Shown one piece after another: positions 55,075-64,000 of a stretch of 64,000 nt of DNA (its first letter is position 1; each line of letters begins with the position of its first letter). Source of the stretch: Hydractinia symbiolongicarpus (taxonomy: Eukaryota > Cnidaria > Hydrozoa > Anthoathecata > Hydractiniidae); contig NC_079884.1 in the NCBI RefSeq assembly GCF_029227915.1, positions 30,258,001 through 30,322,000 on the forward strand. The letters are read 5' to 3'. Both the position numbers and the translations under genes were made by a program. Below the pieces are notes generated by a model. It searched no databases. It saw only the letters and a list, made by a program, of their open reading frames with translations, and was not told where the DNA came from.

Positions 55075-58000
55075 CCAGCGATTAAACTTCTTTTATTCAG
55101 CGTCCCATCAAAAATGAAAACATTTTTGAAAACTACAAGTCTCATGCGTTTTAGTGGTGAAAAAATAATTTAAAAAATCGTTCGGGAAATGAGTTTACTC
55201 CCTGGGTACTTTCTTTTTATACTTTTGACTATACGGGCCGAGTCCGGGATTTACGGGAAATCGCGGGTTTTCGTTTGCGAGCGATTAAAGTTCTTTTATT
55301 TAGCGTCCCATCAAAAATAAGAACATTTTTGAAAACTACAAGTCTCATGCGTTTTAGTGGTGAAAAAATAATTTAAAAAATCGTTCTGGAAATGAGTTTC
55401 CTCACAGGGTACTTTCTTTGTATACATTCGACTATACGGGCCAAGCCCGGGATTTACGGGAAATCGCGGGTTTTCGTTTGCCGGCGATTAAACCTCTTTC
55501 ATTAAGCGTCTCATCAAAAATGAAAACATTTTTGAAAACTACAAGTCTCATGCGTTTTAGTGGTGAAAAAATAATTTAAAAAATCGTTCGGGAAATGAGT
55601 TTACCCCCTGGGAACTTTCTTTGTATACTTTTGACTATACGGGCCGAGTCCGGGATTTACGGAAGTCGCGGGTTTTCGTTTGCCAGCGATTAAACTTCTT
55701 TTATTCAGCGTCCCATCAAAAATGAAAACATTTTTGAAAACTACAAGTCTCATGCGTTTTAGTGGTGAAAAAATAATTTAAAAAAATCGTTCGGGAAATG
55801 AGTTTACTCCCTGGGTACTTTCTTTGTATACTTTTGACTATACGGGCCGAGTCCGGGATTTACGGGAAATCGCGGGTTTTGGTTTGCCGGCGATTAAACT
55901 TCTTTTATTCAGCGTCTCATTAAAAATGAAAACATTTTTGAAAACTACAAGTCTCATGCGTTTTAGTGGTAAAAAAATAATTTAAAAAATCGTTCTGGAA
56001 TTGAGTTTACTCTCAAGGTACTTTTTTTGTATACATTCGACTATACGGGCCAAGCCCGGGATTTACGGGAAATCGCGGGTTTTCGTTTGCCGGCGATTAA
56101 ACCTCTTTCATTAAGCGTCTCATCAAAAATGAAAACATTTTTGAAAACTACAAGTCTCATGCGTTTTAGTGGTGAAAAAATAATTTAAAAAATCGTTCTG
56201 GAAATGAGTTTACTCACAAGGTACTTTCTTTGTATACATTCGACTGTACGGGCCAAGCCCGGGATTTACGGGAAGTCGCGGGTTTTCGTTTGCCAGCGAT
56301 TAAACCTCTTTCATTAAGCGTCTCATCAAAAATGAAAACATTTTTGAAAACTACAAGTCTCATGCGTTTTAGTGGTGAAAAAATAATCTAAAAAATCGTT
56401 CGGGAAATGAGTTTTCTCCCTGGGTACTTTCTTTGTATACTTCTGACTATACGGGCCGAGTCCGGGATTTACGGGAAATCGCGGGTTTTCGTTTGCCGGC
56501 GATTAAACTTCTTTTATTCAGCGTCTCATCAAAAAAGAAAACATTTTTGAAAACTACAAGTCTCATGCGTTTTAGTGGTAAAAAAATAATTTAAAAAATC
56601 GTTCTGGAAATGAGTTTACTCACAGGGTACTTTCTTTGTATACATTCGACAATACGGGCCAAGCCCGGGATTTACGGGAAATCGCGGGTTTTCGTTTGCC
56701 GGCGAGTAAACCTTTTTCATTAAGCGTCTCATCAAAAATGAAAACATTTTTGAAAACTACAAGTCTCATGCGTTTTAGTGGTAAAAAAATAATTTAAAAA
56801 ATCGTTCTGGAATTGAGTTTACTCTCAAGGTACTTTTTTTGTATACATTCGACTATACGGGCCAAGCCCGGGATTTACGGGAAATCGCGGGTTTTCGTTT
56901 GCCGGCGATTAAACCTCTTTCATTAAGCGTCTCATCAAAAATGAAAACATTTTTGAAAACTACAAGTCTCATGCGTTTTAGTGGTGAAAAAATAATTTAA
57001 AAAATCGTTCTGGAAATGAGTTTACTCACAAGGTACTTTCTTTGTATACATTCGACTGTACGGGCCAAGCCCAGGATTTACGGGAAGTCGCGGGTTTTCG
57101 TTTGCCAGCGATTAAACCTCTTTCATTAAGCGTCTCATCAAAAATGAAAACATTTTTGAAAACTACAAGTCTCATGCGTTTTAGTGGTGAAAAAATAATT
57201 TAAAAAATCGTTCGGGAAATGAGTTTTCTCCCTGGGTACTTTCTTTGTATACTTCTGACTATACGGGCCGAGTCCGGGATTTACGGGAAATCGCGGGTTT
57301 TCGTTTGCCGGCGATTAAACTTTTTTTATTCAGCGTCTCATCAAAAAAGAAAACATTTTTGAAAACTGCAAGTCTCATGCGTTTTAGTGGTAAAAAAATA
57401 ATTTAAAAAATCGTTCTGGAAATGAGTTTACTCACAGGGTACTTTCTTTGTATACATTCGACTATACGGGCCAAGCCCGGGATTTACGGGAAATCGCGGG
57501 TTTTCGTTTGCCGGCGAGTAAACCTTTTTCATTAAGCGTCTCATCAAAAATGAAAACATTTTTGAAAATTACAAGTCTCATGCGTTTTAGTGGTGAAAAA
57601 ATAATTAAAAAAATCGTTCGGGAAATGAGTTTACTCCCTGGGTACTTTTTTTGTATACTTTTGACTATACGGGCCGACTCCGGGATTTAAGGGAAATCGC
57701 CGGTTTTCGATTGCCAGCGATTAAACTTCTTTTATTCAGCGTCCCATCAAAAATGAAAACATTTTTGAAAACTACAAACCTCATGCGTTTTAGTGGTGAA
57801 AAAATAATTTAAAAAATCGTTCGAGAAATGAGTTTACTCCCTGGGTACTTTTTTTGTATACTTTTGACTATACGGGCCAAGCCCGGGATTTACGGGAAAT
57901 CGCGGGTTTTCGTTTGCCGGCCATTAAACCTCTTTCATTAGGCGTCTCATCAAAAATGAAAACATTTTTGAAAACTACAAATCTCATGCGTTTTAGTGGT

Positions 58001-61000
58001 GAAAAAATAATTTAAAAAATCGTTCGGGAAATGAGTTTGCTCCCTGGGTACTTTTTTTGTATACTTTTGACTATACGGGCCGACTCCGGGATTTAAGGGA
58101 AATCGCGGGTTTTCGATTGCCAGCGATTAAACTTCTTTTATTCAGCGTCCCATCAAAAATGAAAACATTTTTGAAAACTACAAACCTCATGCGTTTTAGT
58201 GGTGAAAAAATAATTTAAAAAATCGTTCGAGAAATGAGTTTACTCCCTGGGTACTTTTTTTGTATACTTTTGACTATACGGGCCAAGCCCGGGATTTACG
58301 GGAAATCGCGGGTTTTCGTTTGCCGGCGATTAAACCTTTTCATTAGGCGTCTCATCAAAAATGAAAACATTTTTGAAAACTACAAGTCTCATGCGTTTTA
58401 GTGGTAAAAAGATAATTTAAAAAATCGTTCTGGAAATGAGTTTACTCACAGGGTACTTTCTTTGTATACATTCGACTATACGGGACAAGCCCGGGATTTA
58501 CGGGAAATCGCGGGTTTTCGTTTGCCGGCGATTGAACCTCTTTCATTATGCGTCTCATTAAAAGTGAAAACTTTTTCGAAAACTACAAGTCTTATGCGTT
58601 TTAGTGGTGAAAAAATAATTTAAAAAATCGTTCGGAAAATGTGTTTACTCCCTGGGTACTTTCCTTGTATACTTTTGACTATACGGGCCAAGCCCGGGAT
58701 TTACGGGAAATCGCGGGTTTTTGTTTGCCGGCGATTAAAATTCTTTTATTCAGCGTCCCATCAAATATGAAAACATTTTTGAAAACTATAAGTCTCATGC
58801 GTTTTAGTGGTGAAAAAATAATTTAAAAAATCGTTCGGGAAATGAGTTTACTCGCTCGGTACTTTCTTTGTATACTTTTGACTATACGGGCCGATTCCGG
58901 GATTTACGGGAAATCGCGGGTTTTCGTTTGCCAGCAATTAATTTTCTTTTATTCAGCGTCCAATCAAAAATGAAAACATTTTTGAAAACTACAAGTCTCA
59001 TGCGTTTTAGTGGTGAAAAAATAATTTAAAAAATCGTTCGGGAAATGAGTTTACTCCCTGGGTACTTTCTTTGTATACGTTTGACTATACGGGCCGAGTC
59101 CGGGATTTACGGGAAATCCCGGGTTTTCGTTTGCCGGCGATTAAAATTCTTTTATTCAGCGTCTCATCAAAAATGAAAACAATTTTGAAAACTACAAGTC
59201 TCATGCGTTTTAGTGGTAAAAAAATAATTTAAAAAATCGTTCTGGAAATGAGTTTACTCACAGGGTACTTTCTTTGTATACAATCGACTATACGGGCCAA
59301 GCCCGGGATTTACGGAAAATCGCGGGTTTTCGTTTGCCGGCGATTAAACCTCTTTCATTAAGCGTCTCATCAAAAATGAAAACATTTTTGAAAACTACAA
59401 GTCTCATGCGTTTTAGTGGTGAAAAAATAATTTAAAAAATCGTTCGGGAAATGAGTTTACTCCATGGGTACTTTCTTTGTATACTTTTGACTATACGCAC
59501 CGAGTCCGGGATTTACGGGAAATCGCGGGTTTTCGTTTGCCAGCGATTAAACTTCTTTTATTCAGCGTCCCATCAAAAATGAAAACATTTTTGAAAACTA
59601 CAAGTCTCATGCGTTTTAGTGGTGAAAAAATAATTTAAAAAATCGTTCTGGAAATGAGTTTACTCACAGGGTACTTTCTTTGTATACTTCTGACTATACG
59701 GGCCAAGCCCGGGATTTACGGGAAATCGCGGGTTTTCGTTTGCCGGCGAGTAAACCTCTTTCATTAAGCGTCTCATCAAAAATGAAAACATTTTTGAAAA
59801 CTACAAGTCTCATGCGTTTTAGTGGTAAAAAAATAATTTAAAAAATCGTTCTGGAAATGAGTTTACTCACAGGGTACTTTCTTTGTATACATTCGACTGT
59901 ACGGGCCAAGCCCGGGATTTACGGGAAATCGCGGGTTTTCGTTTGCCGGCGAGTAAACCTCTTTCATTAAGCGTCTCATCAAAAATGAAAACATTTTTGA
60001 AAACTACAAGTCTCATGCGTTTTAGTGGTGAAAAAATAATTTAAAAAATCGTTCGGGAAATGAGTTTACTCCCTGGGTACTTTCTTTGTATACTTTTGAC
60101 TATACGAGCCGAGTCCGGGATTTACGGGAAATCGCAAGTTTTCCTTTGCCGGCGATTAAACTCTTTTATTCAGCGTCTCATCAAAAATGAAAACATTTTT
60201 GAAAACTACAAGTCTCATGCGTTTTAGTGGTAAAAAAATAATTTAAAAAATCGTTCTGGAAATGAGTTTACTCACAGGGTACTTTCTTTGTATACATTCG
60301 ACTATACGGGCCAAGCCCGGGATTTACGGGAAATCGCGGGTTTTCGTTTGCCGGCGATTAAACCTCTTTCATTAAGCGTCTCATCAAAAATGAAAACATT
60401 TTTGAAAACTACAAGTCTCATGCGTTTTAGTGGTGAAAAAATAATTTAAAAAATCGTTCGGGAAATGAGTTTACTCCCTGGGTACTTTCTTTGTATACTT
60501 TTGACTATACGCACCGAGTCCGGGATTTACGGGAAATCGCGGGTTTTCGTTTGCCAGCGATTAAACTTCTTTTATTCAGCGTCCCATCAAAAATGAAAAC
60601 ATTTTTGAAAACTACAAGTCTCATGCGTTTTAGTGGTGAAAAAATAATTTAAAAAATCGTTCGGGAAATCAGTTTACTCCCTGGGTACTTTCTTTGTATA
60701 CTTTTGACTATACGGGCCGAGTCCGGAATTTACGGGAAATCGCGGGTTTTCGTTTGCGAGCCATTAAACTTCTTTTATTTAGCGTCCCATCAAAAATAAA
60801 AAGATTTTTGAAAACTACAAGTCTCATGCGTTTTAGTGGTGAAAAAATAATTTAAAAAATCGTTCGGGAAATGAGTTTGCTCCCTGGGTACTTTTTTTGT
60901 ATACTTTTGACTATACGGGCCGACTCCGGGATTTAAGGAAAATCGCGGGTTTTCGATTGCCAGCGATTAAACTTCTTTTATTCAGCGTCCCATCAAAAAT

Positions 61001-64000
61001 GAAAACATTTTTGAAAACTACAAACCTCATGCGTTTTAGTGGTGAAAAAATAATTTAAAAAATCGTTCGAGAAATGAGTTTACTCCCTGGGTACTTTTTT
61101 GTATACTTTTGACTATACGGGCCAAGCCCGGGATTTACGGGAAATCGCGGGTTTTCGTTTGCCGGCGATTAAACCCCTTTCATTATGCGTCTCATCAAAA
61201 ATGAAAACATTTTTGAAAACTACAAATCTCATGCGTTTTAGTGGTGAATAAATAATTTAAAAAATCGTTCGGGAAATGAGTTTGCTCCCTGGGTACTTTT
61301 TTTGTATACTTTTGACTATACGGGCCGACTCTGGGATTTAAGGGAAATCGCGGGTTTTCGATTACCAGCGATTAAACTTCTTTTATTCAGCGTCCCATCA
61401 AAAATGAAAACATTTTTGAAAACTACAAACCTCATGCGTTTTAGTGGTGAAAAAATAATTTAAAAAATCGTTCGAGAAATGAGTTTACTCCCTGGGTACT
61501 TTTTTTGGATACTTTTGACTATACGGGCCAAGCCCGGGATTTACGGGAAATCGCGGGTTTTCGTTTGCCGGCGATTAAACCTCTTTCATTAGGCGTCTCA
61601 TCAAAAATGAAAACATTTTTGAAAATTACAAGTCTCATGCGTTTTAGTGGTGAAAAGATAATTTTAAAAATCGTTCTGGAAATGAGTTTACTCACAGGGT
61701 ACTTTCTTTGTATACATTCGACTATACGGGACAAGCCCGGGATTTACGGGAAATCGCGGGTTTTCGTTTGCCGGCGATTAAACCTCTTTCATTATGCGTC
61801 TCATTAAAAGTGAAAACATTTTTGAAAACTACAAGTCTTATGCGTTTTAGTGGTGAAAAAATAATTTAAAAAATCGTTCGGGAAATGTGTTTACTCCCTG
61901 GGTACTTTTCTTGTATACTTTTGACTATACGGGCCAAGCCCGGGATTTACGGGAAATCGCGGGTTTTTGTTTGCCGGCGATTAAAATTCTTTTATTCAGC
62001 GTCCCATCAAATATGAAAACATTTTTGAAAACTACAAGTCTCATGCGTTTTAGTGGTGAAAAAATAATTTAAAAAATCGTTCGGGAAATGAGTTTACTCG
62101 CTCGGTACTTTCTTTGTATACTTTTGACTATACGGGCCGATTCCGGGATTTACGGGAAATCGCGGGTTTTCGTTTGCCAGCAATTAATTTTCTTTTATTC
62201 AGCGTCCCATCAAAAATGAAAACATTTTTGAAAACTACAAGTCTCATGCGTTTTAGTGGTGAAAAAATAATTTAAAAAATCGTTCGGGAAATGAGTTTAC
62301 TCTCTGGGTACTTTCTTTGTATACGTTTGACTATGCGGGCCGAGTCCGGGATTTACGGGAAATCCCGGGTTTTCGTTTGCCGGCGATTAAACTTCTTTTA
62401 TTCAGCGTCTCATCAAAAATGAAAACAATTTTGAAAACTACAAGTCTCATGCGTTTTAGTGGTAAAAAAATAATTTAAAAAATCGTTCTGGAAATGAGTT
62501 TACTCACAGGGTACTTTCTTTGTATACATTCGACTATACGGGCCAAGCCCGGGATTTACGGAAAATCGCGGGTTTTCGTTTGCCGGCGATTAAACCTCTT
62601 TCATTAAGCGTCCCATCAAAAATGAAAACATTTTTGAAAACTACAAGTCTCATGCGTTTTAGTGGTGAAAAAATAATTTAAAAAATCGTTCGGGAAATGA
62701 GTTTACTCTCTGGGTACTTTCTTTGTATACGTTTGACTATGCGGGCCGAGTCCGGGATTTACGGGAAATCCCGGGTTTTCGTTTGCCGGCGATTAAACTT
62801 CTTTTATTCAGCGTCTCATCAAAAATGAAAACAATTTTGAAAACTACAAGTCTCATGCGTTTTAGTGGTAAAAAAATAATTTAAAAAATCGTTCTGGAAA
62901 TGAGTTTACTCACAGGGTACTTTCTTTGTATACATTCGACTATACGGGCCAAGCCCGGGATTTACGGAAAATCGCGGGTTTTCGTTTGCCGGCGATTAAA
63001 CCTCTTTCATTAAGCGTCTCATCAAAAATGAAAACATTTTTGAAAACTACAAGTCTCATGCGTTTTAGTGGTGAAAAAATAATTTAAAAAATCGTTCGGG
63101 AAATGACTTTACTCCATGGGTACTTTCTTTGTATACTTTTGACTATACGAGCCGAGTCCGGGATTTACGGGAAATCGCGGGTTTTCGTTTGCCAGCGATT
63201 AAACTTCTTTTATTCAGCGTCCCATCAAAAATGAAAACATTTTTGAAAACTACAAGTCTCATGCGTTTTAGTGGTGAAAAAATAAGTTAAAAAATCGTTC
63301 GGGAAATGAGTTTACTCCATGGGTACTTTCTTTGTATACTTTTGACTATACGCACCGAGTCCGGGATTTACGGGAAATCAAGGGTTTTCGTTTGCCAGCG
63401 ATTAAACTTCTTTTATTCAGCGTCCCATCAAAAATGAAAACATTTTTGAAAACTACAAGTCTCATGCGTTTTAGTGGTGAAAAAATAATTTAAAAAATCG
63501 TTCGGGAAATCAGTTTACTCACAGGGTACTTTCTTTGTATACATTCGACTATACGGGCCAAGCCCGGGATTTACGGGAAATCGCGGGTTTTCGTTTGCCG
63601 GCGATTAAACCTATTTCATTAAGCGTCTCATCAAAAATGAAAACATTTTTGAAAACTAAAAGTCTCATGCGTTTTAGTGGTGAGAAAATAATTTAAAAAA
63701 TCGTTTGGGAAATGAGTTTACGCCCTGGATACTTTCTTTGTATACTTTTGACTATACGCACCGACTCCGGGATTTACGGAAAATCGCGGGTTTTCGTTGG
63801 CCAGCGATTAAACTTCTTTTATTCAGCGTCCCATCAAAAATGAAAACATTTTTGAAAACTACAAGTCTCATGCGTTTTAGTGGTGAAAAAATAATTTAAA
63901 AAATCGTTCGGGAAATCAGTTAACTCCCTGGGTACTTTCTTTGTGTACTTTTGACTATACGGGCCGAGTCCGGGATTTACGGGAAATCGCGGGTTTTCGT

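Larger units (their letters stand above)
26385..64000. repeat. 203-bp satellite array, right arm
   Basis: The same ~203-bp satellite as 1-10247, same orientation, about 185 monomers to the window end, interrupted only by the LINE fragment at 54638-55074. Additional monomer variants occur here: ACGCACCGAGTCC, CGGGTTTTTTTTTCCCGG, AAATCCCGGGTTTTCG and ACAAACCTCATGCG. Large blocks were duplicated (see the higher-order repeats). The small open frames every few monomers vary with frame and sequence and show no codon constraint. No gene is supported apart from the LINE remnant. Confidence 0.97.

Noticed and set aside
26385-64000. Similar small open frames every few monomers in the right array
   Set aside because: Same reason. 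Identical peptides track the higher-order repeat copies, not selection.

Overview
The window is a eukaryotic (animal, most likely cnidarian) satellite-DNA array that carries one complete but decaying Maverick/Polinton, the large virus-like self-synthesising DNA transposon. Host assignment is inference. It rests on the AT-rich ~203-bp tandem satellite, on a 5'-truncated LINE whose reverse-transcriptase tail is of a type common in cnidarian genomes, and on Polinton accessory proteins of a kind I associate with cnidarian elements. No host single-copy gene is visible.

Layout. Bases 1-10247 are satellite (about 50 monomers of ~203 bp, including a 7-monomer, 1,419-bp higher-order repeat). Bases 10248-26384 are a 16.1-kb Maverick bounded by terminal inverted repeats (296 bp left, 365 bp right) and a short target duplication (CAGGG). 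Bases 26385-64000 resume the same satellite in the same orientation and phase (about 185 monomers). This arm has a 1,217-bp higher-order repeat at 27.3-29.7 kb, a large 6,284-bp unit repeated twice at 36.7-49.3 kb, and a 437-bp truncated LINE at 54.64-55.07 kb.

Inside the Maverick, from left to right, are: protein-primed DNA polymerase B (-, frameshifted); a SAP + MDM2-type RING protein (-, start codon lost); an acidic protein (-); a small SAP protein (-); a DD35E retroviral-type integrase (+, intact); two paralogous hydrophobic proteins (-); a coiled-coil/membrane protein (+, broken twice); a packed run of small membrane proteins (-, two with in-frame stops); the FtsK/HerA-type packaging ATPase (-, intact); the double-jelly-roll major capsid protein (-, one in-frame amber codon); a probable penton/minor capsid protein (-, intact); and a conserved 397-residue protein of unknown role (+). 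Together these give replication (PolB), integration (integrase), genome packaging (ATPase) and virion structure (capsid proteins, membrane proteins). I found no separate adenain-like protease. At least six lesions mean this copy cannot be autonomous.

The least explained signals are regulatory. Three minus-strand genes share a promoter-like block just upstream of the start, and at least eight gene 3' ends carry a short perfect or near-perfect hairpin, recalling the hairpin 3'-end signal of mimivirus. Small ORFs in the satellite arrays are periodic by-products of the repeat and are not annotated as genes.
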